Shown one piece after another: positions 7,720-16,789 of a DNA stretch of 46,145 bases. A program made the position numbers and the translations under genes. The notes under the pieces are model-generated. The model was not told where the DNA came from and did no database searches. It saw only the letters and a list, made by a program, of their open reading frames with translations. The stretch spans positions 1 to 46,145 of the forward strand of contig NYZE01000055.1 of NCBI GenBank assembly GCA_002685965.1, in the 5' to 3' direction. Numbering within the stretch: position 1 is the stretch's first letter; every line of letters starts with the position of its first letter. This DNA is from Planctomycetota bacterium (GTDB taxonomy: Bacteria > Planctomycetota > UBA1135 > GCA-002748355).

Positions 7720-9645
7720 GTGAGTCTCCGGCGCGCAGTTCTCCTCGTTTCCTTCCTCGTGTTTTGCGTGGCGCTCTTGCGCACGGCTTGGATCGGAGAC
7801 GATGCACTGATCACGATGCGCACCGTGCACAACTGGCACGGCGGTCATGGGATGGTGTGGAACGTCGGTGAGCGCGTGCAGACGTTCACACATCCGCTTT
7901 GGATGCTCGTGCTCTCCGCGGTCACGGGGGTCACCGGGGAGTACTTCTTCACCGTTCTGTGGCTGCAGATCGCTCTGAGCTTGGCCACGGTGTTCGTCGT
8001 GGTCCGCGTCGCCGCGGAACCGCTGCGGGCATGGGCCATCCTCGTGGTGGCATTCTCGATGGCCTTCCTCGACTACTCGACGTCGGGGCTCGAGAACCCG
8101 CTCACGCACCTGCTGTTGGCTCTCCTGCTGGCGACAACGGTGGGGCGATGGCCGGAGCCTGTGCGTCCGCTCGTGCCGACTCTTCTCGGCGCGCTTCTCG
8201 TGCTGAACCGGCTCGACCATCTCTTGCTCGTTGGCCCGTTGCTGTTTGGAGTGCTGCGCCCGCTCGGGTTGGGCGGCGTCTGGCGCCCACTCCTGATCGG
8301 CTTCGCGCCGCTCATCGTCTGGGAGCTGTTCGCGGTGTTCTACTACGGGTCCCCGGTGCCGGTCACGGCGTATGCCAAGGCGTTCTCGACCGGGATACCG
8401 GCTGGGGAACTGTTCACCCAGGGGTTCTCTTATCTCGCGGACTCGCTGCGCCGTGACCCGCTGACGTTGGCCACGATCGGGCTCGCGATCACGCTGGCGG
8501 GCGCACGTGCCGGACAACGCTTCGCTGCACTCGGCGTCGTGTTCTACCTCGCCTACACCGTCAAGGTGGGTGGTTGCTTCATGACCGGGCGCTTCCTCGC
8601 GGCGCCATTCCTCGTCGCGTGCGTGCTGCTGGCAAGTCGCCCGCGCCCCTGGCCGAGAGTTCACGCTGCGGTCGCGTTCGCGGTGTTGCTCTGGGCTGGT
8701 GCCCTGCCATTCGCGAACCGCATGATCGACGGTGGTGGCGTTGCCTACCTGGACGATCGCGACCCTAAGACAGGTGAGACGCGCGACGGCATCGAGGACG
8801 AGCGCGCCAAGAACCATCCCGTGCTCGGGCTCTTCGGGGCGAAGCGAGAGCGGCCTCAACCGGACGCGCTAGAGGTGCTCCTGCCGCATGCTCCAAGGCA
8901 CCCTGGCGAGCCGCCGGTGGTCTACGTCGTCGCCGCCGGAAACATGGGCTTTGTGGCTGGGCCCGAGGTGCGACTCCTCGACACGGTGCTGCTCGACCCG
9001 CTGCTTGCGCGTTTGCCGACCAAGCAGGACAAGTGGCGCATCGGCCACGTGTTCCGTCGCGTGCCCGAGGGCTATGTCGAGTCGCTCGCTACCGGCGAGA
9101 ATCGCATCGTGCACCCGGGGCTGCGCCGCTACTACGAGACGCTGTATCGGGCGACGCGCGGACCGTTGCTGTCAGGGGAGCGCCTGGGTGCGATCTGGCG
9201 CTTGCTCACCGGGGCCGACCAGGACGGCCTGCGCCTCTTCCTCGACGAGCACTATCGGACACCGCCGCTCGTGATGGTCCAGGCCAGCGACCTCGCTGTG
9301 CAGGTCGACGACGCCAGCCCTTGCCACTTCGGTGGTGGCCAACGGGCCGTCGGCGAAGGCGGTATCGAGGTCCGCTTCGCGAAGCCCGTGGACAAGCCAC
9401 GCCTGCGCATCGGGCTCGACAGTAGCGACGCCTATGCCCTGCAGTTTCTACAGGGCGAGACTTCGCTGCACGTCACCACGGTCGACACGAAGACCACCGA
9501 CCCGAAGAAGGTCTTTCTGAGCGGTATCCGCCGTCACGATCTCGATGTGCCCGACAAGGCACGTGGCTATGACCGGATCCGCATCGTTGCCTTCGAGCGT
9601 CAGGATGGCATCGCCGTCCTTGCGTATGTCGTGCCCATCGACTGA
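7720..9645 (+). CDS. GT-C type membrane glycosyltransferase, AftB-like
   Basis: The 641-residue protein has about ten hydrophobic segments in its first 380 residues, then a soluble, probably extracytoplasmic domain. After the first membrane segment comes IGDDALITMRTVHNW and then GERVQTFTHPLWMLVL. A DD motif in the first loop followed by GxRVxxxTHPLW is the pattern of mycobacterial arabinofuranosyltransferase AftB and related lipid-linked sugar transferases. It should move a sugar from a polyprenyl-phosphate donor on the outer side of the membrane; donor and acceptor are unknown. GTG 7720 follows an AAGG-containing gap of 11 bases after the upstream gene. Confidence 0.7.
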   Translation: MSLRRAVLLVSFLVFCVALLRTAWIGDDALITMRTVHNWHGGHGMVWNVGERVQTFTHPLWMLVLSAVTGVTGEYFFTVLWLQIALSLATVFVVVRVAAEPLRAWAILVVAFSMAFLDYSTSGLENPLTHLLLALLLATTVGRWPEPVRPLVPTLLGALLVLNRLDHLLLVGPLLFGVLRPLGLGGVWRPLLIGFAPLIVWELFAVFYYGSPVPVTAYAKAFSTGIPAGELFTQGFSYLADSLRRDPLTLATIGLAITLAGARAGQRFAALGVVFYLAYTVKVGGCFMTGRFLAAPFLVACVLLASRPRPWPRVHAAVAFAVLLWAGALPFANRMIDGGGVAYLDDRDPKTGETRDGIEDERAKNHPVLGLFGAKRERPQPDALEVLLPHAPRHPGEPPVVYVVAAGNMGFVAGPEVRLLDTVLLDPLLARLPTKQDKWRIGHVFRRVPEGYVESLATGENRIVHPGLRRYYETLYRATRGPLLSGERLGAIWRLLTGADQDGLRLFLDEHYRTPPLVMVQASDLAVQVDDASPCHFGGGQRAVGEGGIEVRFAKPVDKPRLRIGLDSSDAYALQFLQGETSLHVTTVDTKTTDPKKVFLSGIRRHDLDVPDKARGYDRIRIVAFERQDGIAVLAYVVPID

Positions 9646-9653
9646 CCGTCGCC

Positions 9654-9659
9654 TACACT
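9654..9659 (+). promoter_or_regulatory. Candidate -10 element of ispA (leaderless)
   Basis: TACACT lies 7 bases before the ispA ATG, and no Shine-Dalgarno is visible. If used, transcription would begin at or beside the start codon. The -35 position 17 bases upstream is poor (GTGCCC). Confidence 0.35.
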
Positions 9660-9666
9660 CCAGCCG

Positions 9667-10554
9667 ATGACGGTGCGCGAGCAGCTCAAGGCCATCGCTT
9701 CGGAGGCCGAGTGGCATCTCGAGCAGACGCTCGCGTCTGCCGGTGACGTGCCGCCCACTCTGCGTGAAGCCATGGCGCACGTGGTCCTGGCGGGTGGCAA
9801 GCGGCTGCGGCCGGCGCTGGTGGTGATGGCGTGTCGTTTCGCCGGCGGCACTGACGCGCACGCGTGGCCGGGCGCATGCGCGGTCGAACTCGTGCACGTC
9901 TACTCCCTGGTCCACGACGACATGCCGTGCATGGACGACGACGACCTACGGCGCGGACAGCCGACGGTGCACAGGCGTTGGGATGAGGCGACTGCGGTCC
10001 TTTGTGGTGATGCCCTGCAGGCCCTTGCCTTCGAAGCGCTCGTTACCGGGATCGGGGATGGCGCTCGTGCCGCCGACGCCGTCGGCGTGCTGGCGCGTGC
10101 GGCAGGTGCGGCAGGCATGGTCGCTGGCCAGGTGCTCGACCTTGCCGGAGAAGGTGGGCCACCGACGCTCGATCTGGTGCGGACGATTCACGAACGAAAG
10201 ACCGCGGCGCTGATTGCCGCCAGTGCCGAACTCGGCGCAGTCCTCGCCGGCGCTGACCAGGCGGTCCGCTCGGTACTACGCCAGTACGGGCAGGGGCTCG
10301 GGTTGGCCTTCCAGATCGTCGACGATTGCCTCGACGAGACCGCGAGCGCCGAAGATCTCGGCAAGACTGTCGGCAAGGACCGCGAAGCCGGGAAACTCAC
10401 CTGGCCGGCGTGCGTCGGAGTCGACTCAAGTATGGACCAAGCCCGCGCGCTCGCCAGGGGCGCGACCGAGGCCCTCTTGAGCGTCAAAGGGGTGGAAATG
10501 CCAGGACGCTTCCTTGAGGATCTCGCGCTGTTCGTCGTAAACCGACGACTCTGA
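9667..10554 (+). CDS. ispA: Short-chain polyprenyl diphosphate synthase (FPP/GGPP synthase)
   Basis: It condenses isopentenyl diphosphate with allylic diphosphates to make C15 or C20 chains. The 295-residue protein has GGKRLRPAL (about 43-51), the first aspartate motif DDMPCMD (D84-D90) continuing DDDLRRGQPTVHRR, an ERKTAALI lysine segment, and the second aspartate motif in QIVDDCLDE. The four-residue spacing inside the first motif and the aromatic Y79 five residues ahead of it are typical of bacterial farnesyl synthases, but product length cannot be fixed by eye. dxs follows after 55 bases. The usual xseB neighbour is not visible upstream. Confidence 0.93.
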   Translation: MTVREQLKAIASEAEWHLEQTLASAGDVPPTLREAMAHVVLAGGKRLRPALVVMACRFAGGTDAHAWPGACAVELVHVYSLVHDDMPCMDDDDLRRGQPTVHRRWDEATAVLCGDALQALAFEALVTGIGDGARAADAVGVLARAAGAAGMVAGQVLDLAGEGGPPTLDLVRTIHERKTAALIAASAELGAVLAGADQAVRSVLRQYGQGLGLAFQIVDDCLDETASAEDLGKTVGKDREAGKLTWPACVGVDSSMDQARALARGATEALLSVKGVEMPGRFLEDLALFVVNRRL

Positions 10555-10564
10555 GCCGCTTGAG

Positions 10565-10584
10565 GCCAGGGCTCTGTTCCTGGC
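10565..10584 (+). other. Hairpin in the ispA-dxs gap
   Basis: GCCAGG (10565-10570) and CCTGGC (10579-10584) form a 6-bp stem around an 8-base loop, 10 bases after ispA and 25 before dxs. Without a T-run it may be a processing or attenuation site, or chance. Confidence 0.3.
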
Positions 10585-10609
10585 AACCGCGGCGGACTCT
10601 ACGAAGCCT

Positions 10610-12583
10610 ATGTCGCAAAACGACCGCCTTCTGGACCGGGTGACCTGGCCTGAGGATCTGCAGATGATCCCCCGGGAGGAGCTGCCCCAGCTCTGCGAGG
10701 AGATGCGCGAGTTCATCCTCGACAGCGTCAGTAAGACCGGGGGCCATCTCGGCAGCGGCATGGGCGCGGTCGAGCTGACGGTTGCGCTGCACTATCTGTT
10801 CGACTTCCGCGAAGATCGACTGATCTTCGACGTCGGGCACCAGGCCTACCCGCACAAGATCCTCACCGGGCGCAAGGCGATGTTTCACACGCTGCGTCAG
10901 AAAGACGGGTTGTGCGGTTTCACGAACCGCTTTGAGTCGCCCTACGACGTCTACTTGATGGGGCACGCCGGCACCGCGATCAGCACCTCCTTGGGGCTTA
11001 CCTATGGCGACTCGCTCAGGGGTCGCAACCGCAAGGTCGTGTCCGTGGTCGGTGACGCGGCGTTCGGCTGTGGTGTCGCGTTTGAAGCGATGAACCATGG
11101 CGGGGTGCTCGGGCGCAACCTGCTCGTCATTCTCAACGACAACAACTGGTCGATTGCCAAGACGGTTGGCGCACTGTCCAGCTACCTGAACAAGATCCGC
11201 ACCGGTTCGTTCTACAAGCGTGCCAAGAAGACGGTGCACCAGCTGCTCGAGTCCATCCCCGTGGTCGGCGAGAAGCTCGACCGTGGCATAGAGGATGCGC
11301 TCAAGCTGTTGCAGGGCACGCTCGTGCCGGGCCAGATCTTCGAGGCCCTCGGCAGCCACTACTACGGCCCGATCGACGGCCACAATGTCGATGAGGTCTT
11401 GCAGACGCTCGAGCACGTGCGCGACCTCGAAGGTGTTGTGCTCTTGCACGTGAAGACGACCAAGGGCAAGGGCGTGCCCGGCTCGCAGGAGCGGCCCGAC
11501 CGCGCTCACGCGGCCAAGCCGTCGCCGCCGCCGACCACCGCGCCGAAGAGCGCCGCCACCGAGCCGCCGGTCGTGGTGCCGGTGAACCCGCCGAGGTTAG
11601 TGCGCAAGCCGTGGACGGGATGGTTCTCCGATGCGCTAGTGCGTGCTGGTGAGCGTGACGAGCGTGTCGTCGCGTTGACGGCGGCGATGCCCGACGGCAC
11701 CGGCGTGCTAGAGTTCAAGGACCGCTTCCCAACCCGCTTCATTGACGGAGGCATCGCCGAGCAGCACACAGTCGCGTTTGCGTCTGGCTTGGCCACTGCT
11801 GGATTGCGGCCGGTCGCTGCGATCTACTCGACCTTCCTGCAGCGTGGCTACGACATGGTGTTCCAGGAAGTCGTGCTGCAGAAACTGCCCGTCGTCTTCG
11901 CCATGGACCGAGCCGGTTTGGTCGGCGAGGACGGCGCGACACACCACGGGCTCTACGACATCGCCTACCTCGGCGCATTCCCGGGCATGACGCTGATGGC
12001 GCCGCGGGATGGCATCGAACTCGGCATGATGCTGGACTTCGCGTTGACGCTCGAAGGCCCGTCCGGCTTGCGCTATCCCCGGGGCGGCGCCCCGGCCGGG
12101 GAAGCGGAAGCCAATCGTGCGCCGATCGAGCTGGGCAGGTCCGAGACCGTTCGGCGCGGCGCCGACCTGGCTCTGGTTGCCTATGGCAGCGAGGTCGAAC
12201 TGGCCTTGAGAGCCGCCGAGCAGCTTGCCGCCGAAGGCATCGAGGCCGAGGTCGTCAATGCGCGCTTCGCCAAGCCCTTCGATCACGAGATGGTGCGTGA
12301 CCTGCGTAGCCGCTTCGACCTTGTCCTTACCGTCGAGGACCACGCGGAACGCGGCGGCTTTGGCGCTTGTTTCCTTGAGACCCTGCACGGGCTGTCGCCG
12401 GGCCGTTTGCCACGCGTCCGCTTGTTGGCAGTTCCCGACGATTGGCACGACCATGCCTCCCGGGCGGAGTTGTTGGAGATGGCGGGCCTCGACGTGCCCG
12501 GCATCGTGACCGCAGTCACGGAAGAGGTCGGCATGTTGCGACGCGGTGGCGGCCGTTTCGTGGTCGGTCTCTCCGAAGAGTAG
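10610..12583 (+). CDS. dxs: 1-deoxy-D-xylulose-5-phosphate synthase
   Basis: This thiamine-diphosphate enzyme joins pyruvate and glyceraldehyde 3-phosphate, the first step of the MEP isoprenoid route. The 657-residue protein has GGHLGSGMGAVELTVALHY, DVGHQAYPHKILTGR, GHAGTAIS, the cofactor segment from G148 (GDAAFGCG) to NDNNWSI (176-182), DGGIAEQHTVAFASGLA and DRAGLVGEDGATHHGLYD. The usual GDG of the cofactor motif reads GDA here (A150), and the following Thr is Gly. A Pro/Ala-rich linker (about 300-325) separates the two halves. ispG of the same pathway lies at about 39.4 kb, and nadK follows after 7 bases. Confidence 0.95.
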   Translation: MSQNDRLLDRVTWPEDLQMIPREELPQLCEEMREFILDSVSKTGGHLGSGMGAVELTVALHYLFDFREDRLIFDVGHQAYPHKILTGRKAMFHTLRQKDGLCGFTNRFESPYDVYLMGHAGTAISTSLGLTYGDSLRGRNRKVVSVVGDAAFGCGVAFEAMNHGGVLGRNLLVILNDNNWSIAKTVGALSSYLNKIRTGSFYKRAKKTVHQLLESIPVVGEKLDRGIEDALKLLQGTLVPGQIFEALGSHYYGPIDGHNVDEVLQTLEHVRDLEGVVLLHVKTTKGKGVPGSQERPDRAHAAKPSPPPTTAPKSAATEPPVVVPVNPPRLVRKPWTGWFSDALVRAGERDERVVALTAAMPDGTGVLEFKDRFPTRFIDGGIAEQHTVAFASGLATAGLRPVAAIYSTFLQRGYDMVFQEVVLQKLPVVFAMDRAGLVGEDGATHHGLYDIAYLGAFPGMTLMAPRDGIELGMMLDFALTLEGPSGLRYPRGGAPAGEAEANRAPIELGRSETVRRGADLALVAYGSEVELALRAAEQLAAEGIEAEVVNARFAKPFDHEMVRDLRSRFDLVLTVEDHAERGGFGACFLETLHGLSPGRLPRVRLLAVPDDWHDHASRAELLEMAGLDVPGIVTAVTEEVGMLRRGGGRFVVGLSEE

Positions 12584-12590
12584 CGGAGTG

Positions 12591-13439
12591 ATGGTGGCCC
12601 GCCCGCGGGTTCTGGTCCTCGGTGACGAAACGAAGGGTGAGGTTCGCCGCGTGATTGCTGCGCACAAGACCTGGCTCGAAGAGCGTTGTGCTGTGGTGGC
12701 CACGCTGCTGCGCCGTGACGATCCGATCGAGGTCAGCGCGGACCTCTGCCTCTGCTTTGGTGGCGACGGTACGATCCTGTCCGCGGCACGACGCATGGGC
12801 AGCAACCAGATCCCGACGCTCGGGATCAACCTCGGCAAGCTGGGTTTCTTGGCCGAGTTAACGCCCGAAGACCTCCCCGACAGGGCAGAGGCGGCGTTGC
12901 GTGGTGAGTTGCCCGAGAAGAAGTGCCTACTGCTCGAGTGCTCGGTCTCGAGCGATCCCGAGACGAAGGTGCTCGTGCTCAACGATGCGGTCGTGCAGCG
13001 CGACAGGGACTCCCGGCTGGCCGCCGTCACGGTGTCGGTCGGTGGGCGTCACGTGACGAACTACGTCGGGGACGGCTTGATCGTTGCGACACCCATCGGT
13101 TCGACGGCGTATTCGCTCGCCGCCGGCGGTCCGATTGTTGCGCACGACGTGGAGGCGTTGGTGCTGACGCCGCTGGCGCCGCATGCGCTACCCGTGCGTC
13201 CGCTCGTGGTGCCTGCCGAGGAAGAGGTCGTGTTGCAGCTCGAGGGCGAGCCCGGCGAAGCAGTCGGCTCACTGGTGCTGGACGGCCAGGTGTCGTTTCC
13301 CATACGAGGTGGAGATCAAATCCGGGTGCGGCCATCGCCGGTGCGGTTTCGTTTGCTGACCTCTCGAGACGAGGACTTCTTCCGCATTCTGCGCGCGAAG
13401 TTTGGCTGGGCTGGCTCGCCTCGCTACTCGGCACGGTGA
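12591..13439 (+). CDS. nadK: NAD kinase
   Basis: It phosphorylates NAD to NADP, needed by the reductive step of the MEP pathway. The 282-residue protein has FGGDGTILSAAR (GGDG at 57-60, with the catalytic Asp), GINLGKLGFLAEL, LNDAVVQR and GDGLIVATPIGSTAYSLAAGGPIV, the complete NadK set. ATG 12591 is preferred; GTG codons at 12588 and 12594 are in frame. It is 7 bases after dxs and overlaps the phosphatase gene in GTGA, so ispA-dxs-nadK-phosphatase look co-transcribed. Confidence 0.96.
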   Translation: MVARPRVLVLGDETKGEVRRVIAAHKTWLEERCAVVATLLRRDDPIEVSADLCLCFGGDGTILSAARRMGSNQIPTLGINLGKLGFLAELTPEDLPDRAEAALRGELPEKKCLLLECSVSSDPETKVLVLNDAVVQRDRDSRLAAVTVSVGGRHVTNYVGDGLIVATPIGSTAYSLAAGGPIVAHDVEALVLTPLAPHALPVRPLVVPAEEEVVLQLEGEPGEAVGSLVLDGQVSFPIRGGDQIRVRPSPVRFRLLTSRDEDFFRILRAKFGWAGSPRYSAR

Positions 13440-13858
13440 CTGGAGCGATTCAGCCGGGCCAGCGTGTGCTCGCTGTCTGCACGGGCAATATCTGTCGTAG
13501 TCCGTTCGCCGAGGCCTTTCTCGCCCGGCAAGCCCAACTGCGGCTCCTGGTCGGCTCGGCCGGAACCCATGCGCTGGATGGTCATCCGGCGACTCAGCAG
13601 GCGATTCGCGTGGCGTTGGAGTGGGGGATAGATCTCTCGGGTCACAGGGCCCGACTGCTCACCGCCGATCTCGCGCTCGCCGCTGATCATTTGATCGCGC
13701 TGACCCCCGTGCATGCCCGCGTGGCCGAGTCCCTGGCTCCGGCGGCGTCGGGAGTTGCGATCCATGAACTCGATGTCGCCGACCCCTATGGGCTGGGTCT
13801 GGAGGACTACCGGGCCTGCTTCGAGCAAATCGAGCGGAACCTCGAAGCTCTGCTCTGA
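13436..13858 (+). CDS. Low-molecular-weight protein phosphatase
   Basis: The 140-residue protein has the signature CTGNICR (C15 to R21, CX5R) followed by SPFAEAFL, and the general-acid loop as DVADPYG. In Bacillus YwlE a Thr within the signature loop gives phosphoarginine specificity; Ile occupies that place here (CTGNIC), as in Wzb-type tyrosine phosphatases. A phosphotyrosine substrate is therefore more likely, though arsenate reductases share the fold. GTG 13436 overlaps the nadK stop in GTGA, and a start there gives the family length. No tyrosine kinase is nearby. Confidence 0.88.
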   Translation: MTGAIQPGQRVLAVCTGNICRSPFAEAFLARQAQLRLLVGSAGTHALDGHPATQQAIRVALEWGIDLSGHRARLLTADLALAADHLIALTPVHARVAESLAPAASGVAIHELDVADPYGLGLEDYRACFEQIERNLEALL

Positions 13859-14033
13859 CGCCAAAAAAAGCTGCCTCGGCGGCTTCCTTGCCCGTCATGG
13901 CGCACACTTCCTTAGTGAGAATCTCCAGGTCGCTAGCACGAGGAGCGTGCCGTTACGTATTCGGGGAGGTGAGAGTTCCCTGGTAGCGCCTCTTCGCGGC
14001 GCGGCTCTTTTCTTCCCCTCCCTCGAGCCTTCG

Positions 14034-16757
14034 ATGCAACTCCTGAGCTTGGTCCTGATGGCGGTGTTGATGCCGTCGCAGCAGGTCTGTCGCACGGCCG
14101 CGGCCGGGGAGAGGCATGGTCTACCCGGAGCCCGACCAGGGAGCGAACGCTGGTTGGTCACGTTCGCCGACCGTTCGTTCACGCTTGAGGCCTTCGCCAA
14201 GGCCGTGCGTGAGGGCAGCACCGACCGCGTTGCCGAGATCGTCACCGGACTTGAGGCCAAGGTCGTGGCGGACCAGGCCGCATTCGTCGAGGTGGTCAAG
14301 GCGGCGGGCGGTCGAGTCGTGGACCAGTGGTGGATCGTCAATGGTTGCGCTATCGAAGTGCCTCACAAGGCGCTCGCTGGCTTGCAGCGTCACCCCCGTG
14401 TCGTCCGACTCGACCCGGACGAGATCGCGAGGCCGACCGCGATCAAGGATTCCACCAACGCGCGCAACCATGCATCTGACGCTGCCAACACACGCGGCCT
14501 GATCGGCACCGGAGTCGCCATCGCCGTGATGGACTCGGGTGTCGACATCCACGTGCCAGCCACGCTGCGCCCGCATATCGCGTTCTATCCAGCCAAGGGG
14601 AAGGGCAAGGGCATCGGCGGCTCGAGGATCGTGCAGGCCGTTGCGGTCGGCAAGCAGCCGGCTGACGACGTGGTCGGACACGGCACCTCGGTTGCCGGGG
14701 TCGCGGCAGCGGAACCCTGGAAGACGACTGCAGCCGACCGCGGCCATGCGCCCGGAGCCGAGATCGCCAGCTATTCGATTGCCAATGATCTACAGGGCAA
14801 CAGCGACTACGCGACGATCGTCAAGGCATGGCAGCGGATCGCCGCCGAGGCCGTGAAGTATCGCATCAAGGTTGCGAACAACGCTTACTCAGGCAGTCCC
14901 GATCCGCTGCACCTCACCCAGCAGGCGCTCGACAGTGTTGCCCTGAACGTGGACGTGCTGCCGGTCGTGTCAGCTGGCAACCAGGGCGGTTCGACCTGGA
15001 ATAGCCAATCGGCGGCCAACGGTCTCTCCGTTGGAGCGACCCGCGGAGGAGGCGTCAAGACGGTCTGGATCTACTCGTCGCGTGGGCCGCTCTATAAGGA
15101 TGCGCTGCGCTACTACCCTGATCTCGTTGCCAATGGCGTCGATACCGTGACACCGCTTCACGATGCCGAGTCTTCCAACAAGCAGCAGACCGGCACCTCC
15201 ATGTCGTCAGCACAGGTCAGCGGCGCTGCTGCGCTGTTCCGCGCGCAGTTCCCGAAGCACACTGCTCTGGAGACCCGGGCCGCCATCCTGGCGACGACTG
15301 AGGACATCCTGCGGCAGAACCGCGCCGCACCGTTCCGTGGCCGCAACGCGTTCGGCTTGGGTTATCTGCGCGATGATCTGCTGACGGCTTCGGTGGCCTC
15401 GCGGCTGATTCAAACGCAGACACTCACAACCACCACGAAGACGCGGACGGTGGTCTATCCGGTCAAGGCTGGCAAGGCCTACGCCGTCGTCGTTGCCTGG
15501 AATCGCTTGTTGACGACGAACAATAGCGCGAAGTGGAGCAACCTTGACGTGCAGGTGTACTCGGGCTCGCGCCTGCTCGCGACCGCGGCGACGCCGCGGA
15601 ACTTGACCGAGAAGGCCGTCTTTCTCGCTCCGGTGACCGGCAACGTCAACATCGTGGTCACGGGCAAGAGCCTCAGTCAGCGTTCGGTGCCTTTCGCTAT
15701 CGTCGCGACCGAGGTCGAGATGCCGTTCTTCGAGGGCGAGGTTCATGCCTACGGGAAGGGCTGCGCGGGAACGAGTCCGTTGCCGACGGTGAGCGTGCCC
15801 TTGCCGGCGTTCGCGGCCAGGAGTTTCGGAAACGCTGCCGTCATTCAGCCGCTGGGGTCGACGCCGCACCGTTTGCAGATGATCGTCGCAGCGAACGAGT
15901 TGCCAGCGAGCTTCCGCGCGACGGGCATTGCGTTCCGCCACGACGAGGTTCGCTTCTCGCCGATCAAGAACTACTCTTTGAACCTCGAGGTCGATGTGGG
16001 CTACGCAGCCAGCGACCCGGCCAAGATGTCCTCGACGTTTGCCGCGAACGTGTCGGGCAAGCTGACGAAGGTGTTCCCGGCCAAGAGCCTCAACCTGCCC
16101 GATCTGGTTGCCCGCAACACGAACCACCTGAACTGGATCGTGCAGATCCCCTTCACGGTGCCGTTCCTGCACACCACGACGACACCGCGTTCGCTGCTGG
16201 TGGACTTCAGGCTGCACAAGCACTCAAAGGGCAGCAACTACGCGTTCTACTTCGTCGATGCCACCTACGACGCGACAACGGTGCGCGTTAGCCGCGTGCT
16301 CGGCACTAGCGCGAACGCGACGACCGGCACGGTCTCGATCGGACTGGGGCCGATCATCGGGTTCTCGCAGTCGTCTTCGATACGCGCCGTGCCGGATCTC
16401 GCATTTCAGGGACCCGCGGAAATCGGCAAGACTCTGTCGCTGGTCGTGAGTAAGGCGCGCAAGAGTACAGTGGCGCTGATGTGGATCGGGGCGTCCGATC
16501 GCAATTGGCTCTGGTTGAAATTGCCATTCGATCTCTCCCCGTTCGGTGCCAAGGGCTGCTGGTTCCTCGCCAGCTATGACATCCCGATGGCCTTCACCAC
16601 GCAGGCGGACGGGACGTTGACCGTGCCGGTCTCGATTCCGAACAACCGGGTCTACGTGCGCTTACCGCTCTTCTTTCAGCTCGCCATCTACGATGTCGGC
16701 GCGAACGCCTTGAACCTGGCATTCACGAATGGGCTGAAGGTCGTCATCGGCGGCTAA
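14034..16757 (+). CDS. Secreted subtilisin-like serine protease with lineage-type C-terminal modules
   Basis: The 907-residue protein has a signal peptide (MQLLSLVLMAVLMP, about 1-24), a propeptide-like region (about 38-140), and an S8 peptidase domain (about 155-440). The triad is D167 (VMDSGVD), H216 (GHGTSVAG) and S389 (GTSMSSAQ), with oxyanion N316 (SAGNQGG). A Lys/Gly-rich insert (AKGKGKGIGGSR, about 187) lies between D and H. About 460 further residues are beta-rich, with a YGKGCAGTSPLP element near 573 and a final FDLSPFGAKGCWFL to VGANALNLAFTN module (about 830-907) resembling tails of many secreted proteins in deep-branching planctomycetes. ATG 14034 is chosen because the signal peptide follows; no good Shine-Dalgarno is visible. 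The 175-base upstream gap holds no gene. Confidence 0.9.
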   Translation: MQLLSLVLMAVLMPSQQVCRTAAAGERHGLPGARPGSERWLVTFADRSFTLEAFAKAVREGSTDRVAEIVTGLEAKVVADQAAFVEVVKAAGGRVVDQWWIVNGCAIEVPHKALAGLQRHPRVVRLDPDEIARPTAIKDSTNARNHASDAANTRGLIGTGVAIAVMDSGVDIHVPATLRPHIAFYPAKGKGKGIGGSRIVQAVAVGKQPADDVVGHGTSVAGVAAAEPWKTTAADRGHAPGAEIASYSIANDLQGNSDYATIVKAWQRIAAEAVKYRIKVANNAYSGSPDPLHLTQQALDSVALNVDVLPVVSAGNQGGSTWNSQSAANGLSVGATRGGGVKTVWIYSSRGPLYKDALRYYPDLVANGVDTVTPLHDAESSNKQQTGTSMSSAQVSGAAALFRAQFPKHTALETRAAILATTEDILRQNRAAPFRGRNAFGLGYLRDDLLTASVASRLIQTQTLTTTTKTRTVVYPVKAGKAYAVVVAWNRLLTTNNSAKWSNLDVQVYSGSRLLATAATPRNLTEKAVFLAPVTGNVNIVVTGKSLSQRSVPFAIVATEVEMPFFEGEVHAYGKGCAGTSPLPTVSVPLPAFAARSFGNAAVIQPLGSTPHRLQMIVAANELPASFRATGIAFRHDEVRFSPIKNYSLNLEVDVGYAASDPAKMSSTFAANVSGKLTKVFPAKSLNLPDLVARNTNHLNWIVQIPFTVPFLHTTTTPRSLLVDFRLHKHSKGSNYAFYFVDATYDATTVRVSRVLGTSANATTGTVSIGLGPIIGFSQSSSIRAVPDLAFQGPAEIGKTLSLVVSKARKSTVALMWIGASDRNWLWLKLPFDLSPFGAKGCWFLASYDIPMAFTTQADGTLTVPVSIPNNRVYVRLPLFFQLAIYDVGANALNLAFTNGLKVVIGG

Positions 16758-16765
16758 GGCCGCGG

Positions 16766-16789
16766 CTCGAGCTCTCACCCGAGCTCGAG
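16766..16789. terminator. Bidirectional terminator between the subtilase and helicase genes
   Basis: CTCGAGCTC (16766-16774) and GAGCTCGAG (16781-16789) form a perfect 9-bp stem with a 6-base loop between two convergent genes. It overlaps the last codons and the stop (16775-16777) of the minus-strand helicase. No T-run is present. Confidence 0.6.

Noticed and set aside
10484-11509. 341-codon antisense frame over dxs
   Set aside because: Antisense to conserved dxs motifs; low-complexity shadow.
13859-14033. Small gene or riboswitch before the subtilase
   Set aside because: Only short frames and weak hairpins; no conserved riboswitch core can be recognised.
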